Notes under the pieces: generated by a model
Told to the model about the DNA's origin: nothing
Database searches by the model: none
What the model saw: the letters and a program-made list of their open reading frames with translations, nothing else
Part shown: in pieces, positions 40,439-48,971 of the stretch
Position numbering within the stretch: position 1 is the first letter of the stretch
How the letters are laid out: the number at the start of each line of letters is the position of its first letter
Translations under genes and position numbers: made by a program
NCBI GenBank assembly: GCA_050789255.1
Contig: JBOZRQ010000010.1
Location: 124,001-188,000, forward strand
Origin: JBOZRQ01 sp050789255
GTDB taxonomy: Bacteria > Bacillota > Sulfobacillia > Symbiobacteriales > Symbiobacteriaceae
Direction: 5' to 3'
Length of the DNA: 64,000 nt

Positions 40439-41335
40439 TTACGCTAATGTAAGGGCAACGGCCGAGAAGAGAAAGTAGCCGACGCTGAGATAGCCGTTGA
40501 CATTGAAGAAGGCTGCGTCCAGCCGACTCATGTCCTTCGGCGAGAGGATGGAATGCTCATAGTGCAAGAGGCCCGCTACGACCACCCAGCCCACGAGGTA
40601 GATCCAGCCGGCGACGCCCCAGGCCAGGGGGTTCAGGCTGGGCCAGAGGCCGGCCGTGAAGCCCAGGACCGCCGTTAGCGCTACCACCGGCAGGTGCAGG
40701 AACCGGGCGATCACCAGCGACCGGGCCAGCCCGAAGCGGGCGGGGATCGAGTGGACCCCGTTGACCACGTCGGCCTGCATGTCCTGCGTGGCGTAGAGCA
40801 CATCAAAGCCGGCGTTCCACAGGGTGATGATGCCGACCAGCAGCATTGACTCCCAGGTGACCTTGCCGGAGACGGCGATGTAGGCCCCGAAGGGCGCCCA
40901 CGCCACCGAGAGCCCCAGCCAGACGTGGCAGAACCAGGTAAACCGCTTCATGAAGCTGTAGACACCCACCGTGAGGACGGCGAAGGGGAACAGCTTCACG
41001 CAGAGACTGTTGAGGTTGAAGGCGGAGAGCAGCAGCAGTACCAGCGACAGGGCGATCAGCACCCACACATCGCGCTTGGCCACCAGCCCGGCGGGGATGT
41101 GGCGGTTCTTGGTGCGCGGTGTTTTGGCGTCGATCTCTGCGTCGAAGAGGCGGTTCATCGCCATCGCTGCGGTGCGGGCGCCGACCATCGCTACTGTGAT
41201 CCAGAGCAGCTGCCCCCAGGTGGGGACCCCCCTGGCGGCCAGGAAGGCGCCCAGGTACGCGAAGGGCAGGTTGAAGATCGTGTGCTCGAACCGGACCAGT
41301 TCGGCGAAGGTCTTGACCTTGCTGACGTTGACCAA
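40439..41335 (-). CDS. ubiA: UbiA-family prenyltransferase (MqnP/menaquinone type)
   Basis: A 298-aa, about eight-helix prenyltransferase. The first Asp-rich motif is AMNRLFDAEIDAKTPRTKNR (N-x3-D-x3-D) near residue 60, and the second is VLYATQDMQADVVNGVHSIP near residue 180. These bind the Mg-diphosphate of the polyprenyl donor. The neighbourhood (UbiD-type decarboxylase and MenG) points to menaquinone, most likely by the futalosine route where MqnP acts on 6-naphthoate derivatives; the early mqn genes are not in this window. Confidence 0.9.
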   Translation of the reverse strand: MVNVSKVKTFAELVRFEHTIFNLPFAYLGAFLAARGVPTWGQLLWITVAMVGARTAAMAMNRLFDAEIDAKTPRTKNRHIPAGLVAKRDVWVLIALSLVLLLLSAFNLNSLCVKLFPFAVLTVGVYSFMKRFTWFCHVWLGLSVAWAPFGAYIAVSGKVTWESMLLVGIITLWNAGFDVLYATQDMQADVVNGVHSIPARFGLARSLVIARFLHLPVVALTAVLGFTAGLWPSLNPLAWGVAGWIYLVGWVVVAGLLHYEHSILSPKDMSRLDAAFFNVNGYLSVGYFLFSAVALTLA

Positions 41336-41881
41336 CTAGGCCCCTCCCTTCGAGCGCTCGTAGTCCTCGCGCAGGATCGCCATCAGGTAGGCGTTGTAGT
41401 AGGCGCCGTGGGCAAAGCCGTTCTGGCGCATCAGCCCTTCCTTGACGAAGCCGGCCTTCTCGTAGGCCCGCTGGCCTGCCAGGTTGGCCTCGTTGACGGT
41501 GAGCCAGATGCGGTTGAGGTTGAAAGACTCGAAGCCAACTTTGACGGTAAGCCGCGTCACCTCGGTGCCGTAGCCCCGCCCCCGGAAGTCCGGCTCGCCG
41601 ATGGCGATGGCGAATTCAGCGCTCCGGGCGGTGTGGTTAAAGCCCCGCAGCGAACAGCCGCCGATGTGGCGGCCGTCCAGCGTCTCGATGGCGAACTCGG
41701 CGGCGTCGGCTGCGCTCTTGGCGGCGCCCTCCAGGAAGGACTTGATCTCCTCCCGGCTCAGGTGCGCCGGCCGCATCCCCAGGAAGTGGGTCACCAGGGG
41801 ATCGTTCATCCAGCGGTAGCGGTCGTCCAGGTCCCGGACCGGGTCGACCCGACGAAGGCGAATGCGGTTGCTGTAGTACAT
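41336..41881 (-). CDS. GNAT acetyltransferase (RimJ/RimL-like)
   Basis: A 181-aa protein of the RimJ/RimL type: starts MYYSNRIRLRRVDPVRDLDDRYRWMND, with motif A IAIGEPDFRGRGYGTEVTRL (R-G-R-G-Y-G) and motif B VNEANLAGQRAYEKAGFVKEG. It is wedged between the UbiD- and UbiA-type genes with no spacer on the UbiA side and three bases on the UbiD side, so it is cotranscribed. Acceptor unknown. Confidence 0.88.
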   Translation of the reverse strand: MYYSNRIRLRRVDPVRDLDDRYRWMNDPLVTHFLGMRPAHLSREEIKSFLEGAAKSAADAAEFAIETLDGRHIGGCSLRGFNHTARSAEFAIAIGEPDFRGRGYGTEVTRLTVKVGFESFNLNRIWLTVNEANLAGQRAYEKAGFVKEGLMRQNGFAHGAYYNAYLMAILREDYERSKGGA

Positions 41882-41884
41882 GAC

Positions 41885-43342
41885 CTAGATGCCGTACTCC
41901 TTCCAGCGCCGGGAGACCAGCTCCTTGACCTCCGGCGACATCTCCACCTCGTCCGGCCACTGCCGGGGATGCCCTTCCTCGGGCAGCTTGCGGGTGGCGT
42001 CGATGCCCATCTTGGAGCCGTAGCGCCAGGTCGGCGAAGAGTGGTCGAGGTCGTCCAGGGGTCCATCGGCAAAGAAGACGTCCCGCTTGGGGTCAATGTT
42101 GCCCGAGACGTACCAGAAGACCTCGTTGTAGTCGTTCAGGTCGATGTGCTCGTCCACGGCGATGATCGTCTTGGAGAGCGACATCAGCGCCAGACCCCAC
42201 ATGCCGTGGATCATCTTGCGGGCCTGGCCCGGGTAGCGCTTCTTGATCTTCACGAGCACGCAGTTGTGGAAGGTGCCGGCAGCGGGCATGTTGTAGTCGA
42301 GGATCTCCGGGAAGATCATCTGCAGCATGGGCAGGAAGATCCGCTCGGTCGCCTTGCCCAGGTAGACATCCTCCTGGGGCGGCTTGCCGACCAGGGTCGC
42401 CGGGTAGATCGCATCCCGCCGGTGGGTAATGGCGGTGACGTGGAAGACCGGGTAGGGGTCGGCCGGGCTGTAGAAGCCGGTATGGTCGCCGAAGGGTCCT
42501 TCGATCTTGAGGGGCTCCGTGGTGTCCACGTATCCTTCAAGAATGAAGTCGGCGTGGGCCGGAACCTCCAGGTCGATGGTCTTGCACTTGACCAGCTCCA
42601 CGGGTTCGCCCCGCAGGAAGCCGGAGAACATCAGCTCCGGGATGATGGGCGGCAGCGGCGCGGAGCCGCTGAAGACGGTGGTCGGATCGCCGCCGAGCGC
42701 CACCGCCACGGGCATCCGGGTGCCGGGGGAGGCGTCGTAGTGGCGCTGACCGTCCTTGTGCTTATGCCAGTGCATGCCGGTGGTCTGCTTGTCGTAGACG
42801 TGCATGCGGTACATGCCAATGTTGCGTCCCCCGGTCTTGGGGTCGCGGGTGATGACGTTCGTGAGGGTGATGAACGGGCCGCCGTCCTTGGGCCAGGTGG
42901 TCAGGATCGGCAGCTTTCCCAGGTCGACCTGGTCGCCGGTCAGCACGACCTCCTGGCAGGGCGCCTTGGAGACCATCTTCGGCTGGGTGGACTTGGCCAC
43001 GTCCAGGAGCTTCATGCCCTGACCGAGCTTGTCGAAGAGGCCGCCGCCGGGGCCGGGCATCTTCATCAGGTCACGGATGCGCTCGGCGATGTCGTCGAGC
43101 TTGTCCACGCCCAGGGCGAGGCACATCCGCTCCATCGAGCCGAAGAGGTTGGTCATGACCGGGAAGGCGGAGCCCTCGACGTTCTCAAACAGCAGGGCGT
43201 AGCCGCCGCCCGGCATCTTCGAGACTCGGTCGGTGATCTCTGCGATCTCCAAGTACGGGTTGACGCGAGCCTTGATTCGCTTGAGCCAACCACGTTTTTC
43301 GAGCGCAGCAGCAAAGTCATGTAGGTCCCGGAAGGGGGCCAT
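41885..43342 (-). CDS. ubiD: UbiD-family decarboxylase (menaquinone biosynthesis type)
   Basis: A 485-aa prenylated-FMN-dependent decarboxylase. It begins FRDLHDFAAALEKRGWLKRI, with PVMTNLFGSMERMCLALGVD, the phosphate/prenyl-FMN region GRNIGMYRMHVYD and GMHWHKHKDGQRHY, and PFGDHTGFYSPADPYPVFHV with the catalytic Glu/Arg neighbourhood. Length and motifs fit the menaquinone UbiD subgroup that decarboxylates the naphthoate ring carboxylate (MqnL type). It is the first gene of the operon. The UbiX flavin prenyltransferase it would need is not in this window. Confidence 0.9.
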   Translation of the reverse strand: MAPFRDLHDFAAALEKRGWLKRIKARVNPYLEIAEITDRVSKMPGGGYALLFENVEGSAFPVMTNLFGSMERMCLALGVDKLDDIAERIRDLMKMPGPGGGLFDKLGQGMKLLDVAKSTQPKMVSKAPCQEVVLTGDQVDLGKLPILTTWPKDGGPFITLTNVITRDPKTGGRNIGMYRMHVYDKQTTGMHWHKHKDGQRHYDASPGTRMPVAVALGGDPTTVFSGSAPLPPIIPELMFSGFLRGEPVELVKCKTIDLEVPAHADFILEGYVDTTEPLKIEGPFGDHTGFYSPADPYPVFHVTAITHRRDAIYPATLVGKPPQEDVYLGKATERIFLPMLQMIFPEILDYNMPAAGTFHNCVLVKIKKRYPGQARKMIHGMWGLALMSLSKTIIAVDEHIDLNDYNEVFWYVSGNIDPKRDVFFADGPLDDLDHSSPTWRYGSKMGIDATRKLPEEGHPRQWPDEVEMSPEVKELVSRRWKEYGI

Positions 43343-43391
43343 GTGGCTTCAACTCCTTGTATCAGGAGGGTTTGTGCATTCATTCACTAAA

Positions 43392-43400
43392 CTTATAGCA
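43392..43400 (-). promoter_or_regulatory. Candidate extended -10 promoter of the menaquinone operon
   Basis: On the minus strand TGCTATAAG gives an extended -10 (TGn-TATAAG) about 50 bases upstream of the UbiD-type gene. No convincing -35 is seen 17 bases before it. Confidence 0.45.
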
Positions 43401-43525
43401 CGATAAGCTAAATGTCCTCATCCAGTTTAACAACGGTACTTGGGGAAGTCAATTTAGCCTTCAGTGGGGTAAGCTGGGTGGGGAGTTGTTGTCACAAACC
43501 GGACATTCGCCTTCATCGACATCAA

Positions 43526-43560
43526 AGGCGCCACCCCCACATCGCAGGGATGGCGCCTGA
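43526..43560 (-). terminator. Terminator of the sulfate transport operon
   Basis: AGGCGCCA (43526-43533) pairs with TGGCGCCT (43551-43558), with further CCC/GGG pairing. On the minus strand the stem is followed by TTTGATG. It lies just after the cysA stop. Confidence 0.65.
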
Positions 43561-43564
43561 CACT

Positions 43565-44623
43565 TTACCCAACAAAAACCCGCAATCGCCGTGGCTTCAC
43601 GAAGACCCGCTCGCCCACGCTGAGCCCGAGCTCCCGGTAGGTATCCTTACTCAACTCGGCTTCCACGGGGTCCCCGGTATCCTGGCGCCGTAGTTCGAGC
43701 CGGACCAGGGGCCCCACCACGTGGATATTCTTCACCAGGACCTCCAGGGCCGGGCCGGCCTCCGGGGTGCGCTCTACCAGGATGTCGTGGGGCCGGGCGC
43801 AGCCGAAGGCGGGCACGTCGAAAGCATCGGTGTGGTCGGGGGCCTCCACCTCCAGGCCGCCGATGCGCATCTTGCCGCGGTCGAGGCGCCCGTGGAAGAT
43901 GTTGACGTTACCGAGGAAGTTGTAGACAAAGGGACTGACCGGGTGGTCGTAGACCTCCTCCGGGGTGCCCACCTGCTCGATGCGCCCGTGGTTCATGATC
44001 ACGATCTGGTCGGCGACCTCCAGGGCCTCCTCCTGGTCGTGGGTGACGAAGACGCTGGTCACGTGCAGCTCGTCGTGCAGGCGGCGAAGCCAGCGCCGGA
44101 GCTCCTGCCGGACCTTGGCGTCCAGCGCCCCGAAGGGCTCGTCGAGCAGCAGGACCCGGGGCTCGATCGCCAGGGCCCGGGCGAGCGCCACCCGCTGCCG
44201 CTGCCCGCCGGAGAGCTGGAAGGGATAGCGGCCGGCCATCCCCTCGAGCTGGACCAGCTCCAGCAGCTGCCCAACCCGGCGGCGAATCTCGTGCTCCGGC
44301 GGGCGCTCCCCCTTGGGGCGCACCCGCAGGCCGAAGGCCACGTTCTCAAAGACCGTCATGTGCCGGAAGAGGGCGTAGTGCTGAAAGACGAAGCCCACCC
44401 GCCGGTCTCGGACGCTCTGGTAGGTGGCGTCCTCCCCGTCGAAGAGCACGGAGCCCTGATCGGGCGCCTCCAGCCCGGCGATGACCCGCAGGAGGGTGGT
44501 CTTGCCCGAGCCGGAGGGGCCCAGCAGGGCGACGAGCGCCCCGTCGGGGACATCCAGGCTGATTCGCTTCAGCGCTGTGAACTTGCCGAACTGCTTGATC
44601 AGGTCACGCACCTGAATGCTCAT
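43565..44623 (-). CDS. cysA: Sulfate/thiosulfate ABC transporter ATP-binding protein
   Basis: A 352-aa ATPase: Walker A GPSGSGKTTLLRVIAGLE, Q loop FVFQHYALFRHMTVFENV, signature LSGGQRQRVALARALAIEP, Walker B VLLLDEPFGALDAKVRQELR, then a C-terminal TOBE-type regulatory domain (about 240-350, with NFLGNVNIFHGRL and CARPHDILVERT). The FVYNFLGNVN and GCARPHD segments are typical of CysA. It energises uptake through CysT-CysW and overlaps cysW by four bases. Confidence 0.94.
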   Translation of the reverse strand: MSIQVRDLIKQFGKFTALKRISLDVPDGALVALLGPSGSGKTTLLRVIAGLEAPDQGSVLFDGEDATYQSVRDRRVGFVFQHYALFRHMTVFENVAFGLRVRPKGERPPEHEIRRRVGQLLELVQLEGMAGRYPFQLSGGQRQRVALARALAIEPRVLLLDEPFGALDAKVRQELRRWLRRLHDELHVTSVFVTHDQEEALEVADQIVIMNHGRIEQVGTPEEVYDHPVSPFVYNFLGNVNIFHGRLDRGKMRIGGLEVEAPDHTDAFDVPAFGCARPHDILVERTPEAGPALEVLVKNIHVVGPLVRLELRRQDTGDPVEAELSKDTYRELGLSVGERVFVKPRRLRVFVG

Positions 44624-45471
44624 GGTTCCCCTCCCTGTTCAGAGACCGCACGCTCCGACCGCCACTCCACGATCCCCTTGGCAACCAGCGTTACCAGCGC
44701 GAGCAACGCCAGCAGGGATGCCGATGCGAACGCGCCGACGAAGTTGTACTCGTTGTACAGGATCTCCACGTGCAGCGGCAGCGTGTTGGTAAGGCCGCGC
44801 ACGTGCCCCGAGACCACCGAGACGGCGCCGAACTCCCCCATCGCACGGGCGTTGCAGAGGATTACCCCGTACAGCACGCCCCACTTCACGTTGGGCAGGG
44901 TCACCCGCCAGAAGGTCTGCCAGCCGCCAGCGCCCAGCGATATCGCTGCCTGCTCCTCCTCGCTGCCCTGGGCCTGCATCAGCGGGATGAGCTCCCGGGC
45001 CACAAACGGGAAGGTGACAAAGATCGTGGTCAGGATGATCCCGGGGACGGCGAAGATGATGTGCAGACCGCGGGTCGCCAGGGATGGGCCCAGGAGGCCG
45101 TTGCTGCCGAAGAGCAGCACGAAGATCAGGCCCGAGACGACGGGCGAGACCGCGAAGGGCAGGTCGATCAGGGTGATCAGTAGGTTCTTGCCAGGGAACT
45201 GAAACTTGGTGATTGCCCAGGCCGCGGCCACGCCGAAGACCAGGTTAAGCGGCACAGCAACGGCTGCAACCACCAGGGTCAGGCGCACAGCGGCCAGCGC
45301 TTCCGGATTCGTCACCGCTTCGAGGTAGCCCGTGATCCCCTTGCGGAAGGCCTCGAAGAAGACCATCGCCACCGGTGCGAGCAGGAAGAGCGCCAGAAAG
45401 AGCAGCGCCAGCGTGATGAGCGCCCAGCGGACTGGGGCGGATTCCGTCTGTCCCGTCGTCCTATGCCTCAT
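44620..45471 (-). CDS. cysW: Sulfate ABC transporter permease CysW
   Basis: A 283-aa permease with six membrane segments and the EAA loop ISLGAGGWQTFWRVTLPNVKWGVLYG, cited as GGWQTFWRVTLPNVKWG. It includes ARAMGEFGAVSVVSGHVRG, a conserved CysW stretch. ATG 45471 follows AAGGAG by eight bases; an open frame extends upstream within cysT but is not needed. It overlaps cysT by eleven bases and pairs with it in the membrane. Confidence 0.93.
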   Translation of the reverse strand: MRHRTTGQTESAPVRWALITLALLFLALFLLAPVAMVFFEAFRKGITGYLEAVTNPEALAAVRLTLVVAAVAVPLNLVFGVAAAWAITKFQFPGKNLLITLIDLPFAVSPVVSGLIFVLLFGSNGLLGPSLATRGLHIIFAVPGIILTTIFVTFPFVARELIPLMQAQGSEEEQAAISLGAGGWQTFWRVTLPNVKWGVLYGVILCNARAMGEFGAVSVVSGHVRGLTNTLPLHVEILYNEYNFVGAFASASLLALLALVTLVAKGIVEWRSERAVSEQGGEP

Positions 45472-46285
45472 GGTGCCGGCTCCTTCGCCATTGGATGACG
45501 TTGATCGCCAGGAGAAGTACAAACGAGATCAGCAGCATCACCACGGCTACCGCGGTAGCGCCGGTGTAGTCGTACTGCTCCAGCTTGCTCATGATCAGCA
45601 AGGGGGCGATCTCGGTCTTCAGGGGCATGTTGCCGGAGATGAAGATGACCGAGCCATACTCGCCCAGCGCCCGGGCGAAGGCGAGGGCAAAGCCGGTCAC
45701 AATCGCCGGGAGCAGGCCGGGCAGGGTGACCCGCACAAAGGTCTGCCAGCGGTTGGCACCCAGGGTGGAGGCGGCCTCCTCCACCTCCCCGCCCAGCTCC
45801 TGGAGCACGGGCTGCACCGTCCGCACAACGAAGGGCAGGCCGATGAACGTGAGGGCCACGATCACCCCGAGAGGGGTGAAGACCACCTTCACCCCCGAGG
45901 CCTCCAGAAACCGGCCGATCCACCCGTTGCCTGCGTACGTCGCCGTCAGGGCAAGCCCACCGACGGCGGTCGGCAGAGCGAAGGGCAGGTCAACCAGACC
46001 ATCGACGATGGTGCGGCCGGGAAACCGGTAGCGCACCAGGACCCAGGCGACCAGGCAGCCGAAGACGGCGTTGATCAGGGCGCCGACCGCCGCAGCGCCG
46101 AAGCTGAGCCGGTAGGCAGCCAGCACCCGGGGCGCCGTAATGGTGGCCCAGAACTGCGCCCAGGATAGGTGCAGGGTCTTGAGCACCAGGGCGGAGAGCG
46201 GAATCAGAACCAGCAGGGTCAGGTAGAGCACGGTAAAGCCCATGGAGAGCCCAAACCCGGGGAGAACATGCCGCGGGCGTCTCAT
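45461..46285 (-). CDS. cysT: Sulfate ABC transporter permease CysT
   Basis: A 274-aa permease with six membrane segments. The loop TLGANRWQTFVRVTLPGLLP is the EAA motif and ARALGEYGSVIFISGNMPLKTEI is the conserved CysT region. ATG 46285 overlaps the binding-protein stop codon (ATGA), implying coupled translation. It forms the channel with CysW. Confidence 0.93.
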   Translation of the reverse strand: MRRPRHVLPGFGLSMGFTVLYLTLLVLIPLSALVLKTLHLSWAQFWATITAPRVLAAYRLSFGAAAVGALINAVFGCLVAWVLVRYRFPGRTIVDGLVDLPFALPTAVGGLALTATYAGNGWIGRFLEASGVKVVFTPLGVIVALTFIGLPFVVRTVQPVLQELGGEVEEAASTLGANRWQTFVRVTLPGLLPAIVTGFALAFARALGEYGSVIFISGNMPLKTEIAPLLIMSKLEQYDYTGATAVAVVMLLISFVLLLAINVIQWRRSRHHEA

Positions 46286-47331
46286 GGCTGGTAGATCTGG
46301 TCGAAGGTGCCGCCATCGGCGAAGTGGGTCTTCTGGGCCTGCTGCCACCCGCCAAAGACGTCATCGACCGTGAAGAGTTCCACCTTGGGGAAGAAGCTCT
46401 GGTACTTGGCTGCGACCGAGGCCATCCGCGGGCGGAAGTAGTTCTTGGCTGCCAGCTCCTGGCCCGCTTCGGTGTAGAGGTACTCCAGGTATGCCTGCGC
46501 CACGTCCTTGGTCCCATGGCGGTCCGCCACCTTGTCGACCACGGCGACGGGGGGCTCAGCCAGAATGCTGACCGACGGGACCACGATCTCGAACTTGTCG
46601 GGTCCGAGCTCGTTGAGGGCCAGGAAGGCCTCGTTCTCCCAGGAGATCAGGACATCGCCGATCTGGCGCTCCACGAAGGTGGTCGTCGAGGCGCGGGCGC
46701 CGGAGTCCAGGACGGGGACGTTTCTGAAGATCTGCCGCACGAACTCCCGGGCGCCGTCCTGGCTGCCGCCGTTGTGGCGGAGGGCGTAGCCCCACGCAGC
46801 CAGGTAGTTCCATCGAGCGCCGCCCGAGGTCTTGGGGTTGGGGGTGATCACCGAGATGCCGGGCCGGGCGAGGTCATCCCAGTCCTTGATCGACTTCGGG
46901 TTCCCCTTGCGGACCAGGAAGACGATCGTGGAGGTGTAAGGAGCGCTGTTGTTGGGCAATCGCTTCTGCCAGTCGGTGGGCAGGAGCTTTGCCTCAGCGA
47001 TCGCATCGATGTCGTAAGCCAGGGCCAGGGTGACCACGTCGGCCTCCAGGCCATCGATCACAGCGCGGGCCTGCTTGCCGGAGCCGCCATGCGACTGCTT
47101 GACGGTAACGGTTTTGCCCGTCTTCTCCTTGTAGTACCGGGCGAAGGAATCGTTGAACTGCTGGTAGAGCTCGCGGGTGGGATCGTAGGAGACGTTCAGC
47201 AGCTCGATCTGCTCAGTGCCTTGCTGGGTGCTCTTGGTTTCAGCGGACTGGGACTGGGGCGCCGTGTTGCCGCAACCAGCCACAGCCGTGAGAATCAATC
47301 CTGACAACATCCATGCAAGCCAGCGCTTCAC
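46282..47331 (-). CDS. sbp: Sulfate-binding lipoprotein
   Basis: A 349-aa secreted lipoprotein starting at GTG 47331, nine bases after GGGGGAG. The signal peptide KRWLAWMLSGLILTAVAGC has lipobox AVAG|C. The mature domain shows sulfate-binding family features: ELLNVSYDPTRELYQQFN, VKQSHGGSGKQARAVIDGL, DVVTLALAYDIDAIA and TPNPKTSGGARWNYLAAWGYAL. It delivers sulfate or thiosulfate to CysTWA and is the first gene of the operon. Confidence 0.94.
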   Translation of the reverse strand: MKRWLAWMLSGLILTAVAGCGNTAPQSQSAETKSTQQGTEQIELLNVSYDPTRELYQQFNDSFARYYKEKTGKTVTVKQSHGGSGKQARAVIDGLEADVVTLALAYDIDAIAEAKLLPTDWQKRLPNNSAPYTSTIVFLVRKGNPKSIKDWDDLARPGISVITPNPKTSGGARWNYLAAWGYALRHNGGSQDGAREFVRQIFRNVPVLDSGARASTTTFVERQIGDVLISWENEAFLALNELGPDKFEIVVPSVSILAEPPVAVVDKVADRHGTKDVAQAYLEYLYTEAGQELAAKNYFRPRMASVAAKYQSFFPKVELFTVDDVFGGWQQAQKTHFADGGTFDQIYQP

Positions 47332-47458
47332 TCGGGTGCTCTCCCCCTCGGGTGGAATGGAACTATCACTATTTATGTCAAACGGGAATAGAGCAGTGCT
47401 TGACCCGTGAATTCCGCTTTGGCATGGTGGACATGGCTTCTGAGGCATGGCATAGCAA

Positions 47459-47490
47459 AAGACACCGGCGAGGGCGCCGGTGTCTTGCTG
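47459..47490. terminator. Hairpin terminator
   Basis: AAGACACCGGCG (47459-47470) pairs with CGCCGGTGTCTT (47475-47486). It lies just after the stop of the zinc-ribbon surface protein gene (minus strand). Confidence 0.75.
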
Positions 47491-47501
47491 TGTAAGCCGA
47501 T

Positions 47502-48917
47502 TTAGAACCCGAAGATGAGGTAATTGCCAGAGGCCGAGTCGAAAGCGGCGATCTCGAGCTTATCCTTCTGCGTGAAGTAGCCGAGCACCACCGTGTACTC
47601 ACCGTTGTCCGGGAGGGTCAGCTTGCCCCGGGAGGTCATCCCATTGCTGCCGGACAGATCGAAGACTTCTACGTAGGAGGGGCTAGCCGTGTAGGAGACG
47701 ACCAGGGAGGCCTTGTCGCCAATCACCCCGGCGCTGTAGGAAATCACCATCTCCTTGTCGGTGTTCTTGACCGGGATAGAGGCGAACTTGCTGAAGCCCT
47801 TGGTGGGATCCAACGTGAACAGCGCCACGGGGAGCTGACCAGCCGGCTGCGTGGGCTCCAGGCCAAGAATCAGCTTGCGCTTGTTAGTCGTGAGGTAGGT
47901 GGTGGCCTGGTTGATGGGGTAACCTACGGCCTCGAACTCGCCCAGCGTTTCGTCACCCTTGCCGTCCGAGGTGTGACGAATCACCTTGGCGATCGTCTTG
48001 CCGCCCTGCTCGTGGATGTAGGCAGTCTCCTGCTTACCGTCGCCATCCCAGTCGCCCACATGCATATGTGCGAGGGTGGTCGTCTGCACGACGTCGGAGC
48101 CGCCATCGTTGTCGACAACGAGGAGGCCCTTCTCGCCAATGATGAGGCCCCGGAGCTTGCCATCGTTAAAAACATCACCATACGCGACGTCTCGGATGCC
48201 GCCGATGGGCTGAGTGAAGGCCAGGGCGGGTTTGAGGACTCCGTCCCGGAACTCATAGACCATCGCTTCCACACCGGTACCGCCAGACCGAGCCAAGAGG
48301 ACTTGGTCGGGTCCGAACCGGTCATAGGATTGGTAGCTAAAGTCCGCCTTGCCCTTCGCGACCACCTTGGCGCCGGGGAAGGTGCCCTGGGCGGCCATGG
48401 GCTGGAACGTGACCCCCAGCGGATTCTCCGTCGTCTTCGGCGGATTGTTTGCGGGCGGGTTGGTCTGCGCGGGCGGGTTGGTCTGCGCAGGCGGGGTGTT
48501 GGTGGGCGTATTGGTCGCTGCCGGGGTGGTTGGGTCATCAGCCGGGGGATCGTCAGGCAACAGGGAGCCCAGGATGATCAGGCCGATGAAGCCGACCACG
48601 ACTACACCGACCACACCGAGCAGAATCTTGACGCCAATCCCCATGCCCTGCTTGGGCGGAGGGGCAGGCTGCCACCCCTGCTGGGGCGGGTACTGCTGCG
48701 GTGGGGACTGCTGGGGCGGATATTGCTGAAGCGGGTACTGCTGCGGGGGGAATGGCTGAGGCGGGTACTGGCTGGGCGCCGGGGTGGCTTGCCAGCCGGC
48801 GGCGGCGGGTGGCTGGGGCGGGGCCGGGGTGCCTGGCTGCTGGAGAGGGGTGCCGCAGTCGCCGCAGAAGTTGACAGCGGCTTCGTTCACGGCGCCGCAT
48901 TTCGGACAGGTAGCCAC
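47502..48917 (-). CDS. Zinc-ribbon membrane protein with PQ-rich repeats and extracellular repeat domain
   Basis: A 471-aa protein. It begins with a zinc ribbon (CPKCGAVNEAAVNFCGDCG), then a proline/glutamine tract with five or more YPPQQ-type repeats (about residues 45-85), one membrane span (VKILLGVVGVVVVGFIGLII, about 95-118), a Thr/Pro/Asn linker and a C-terminal exported domain of about 300 residues with propeller-like repeats (VGDWDGDGKQETAYIHEQGG resembles an FG-GAP/VCBS unit). The zinc ribbon would be cytoplasmic. The gene stands alone between two terminators. It may be a surface sensor or structural protein; no function is assigned. Confidence 0.7.
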   Translation of the reverse strand: MATCPKCGAVNEAAVNFCGDCGTPLQQPGTPAPPQPPAAAGWQATPAPSQYPPQPFPPQQYPLQQYPPQQSPPQQYPPQQGWQPAPPPKQGMGIGVKILLGVVGVVVVGFIGLIILGSLLPDDPPADDPTTPAATNTPTNTPPAQTNPPAQTNPPANNPPKTTENPLGVTFQPMAAQGTFPGAKVVAKGKADFSYQSYDRFGPDQVLLARSGGTGVEAMVYEFRDGVLKPALAFTQPIGGIRDVAYGDVFNDGKLRGLIIGEKGLLVVDNDGGSDVVQTTTLAHMHVGDWDGDGKQETAYIHEQGGKTIAKVIRHTSDGKGDETLGEFEAVGYPINQATTYLTTNKRKLILGLEPTQPAGQLPVALFTLDPTKGFSKFASIPVKNTDKEMVISYSAGVIGDKASLVVSYTASPSYVEVFDLSGSNGMTSRGKLTLPDNGEYTVVLGYFTQKDKLEIAAFDSASGNYLIFGF

Positions 48918-48971
48918 ACTCGTCGCCTCCTATAATCCTTTGACCATATGGCAGCAAAGATTCTCGGTATT

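Noticed and set aside
40925..43324. Long open frame of about 799 codons on the plus strand opposite the UbiA and UbiD genes
   Set aside because: It is the antisense of clearly conserved genes, rich in low-complexity G, V, D, Q and H, and typical of shadows in GC-rich DNA.
47332..47458. Promoter for the sulfate operon from TTGACA near 47376
   Set aside because: A -35 match is present on the minus strand, but no acceptable -10 lies at 16-18 bases.
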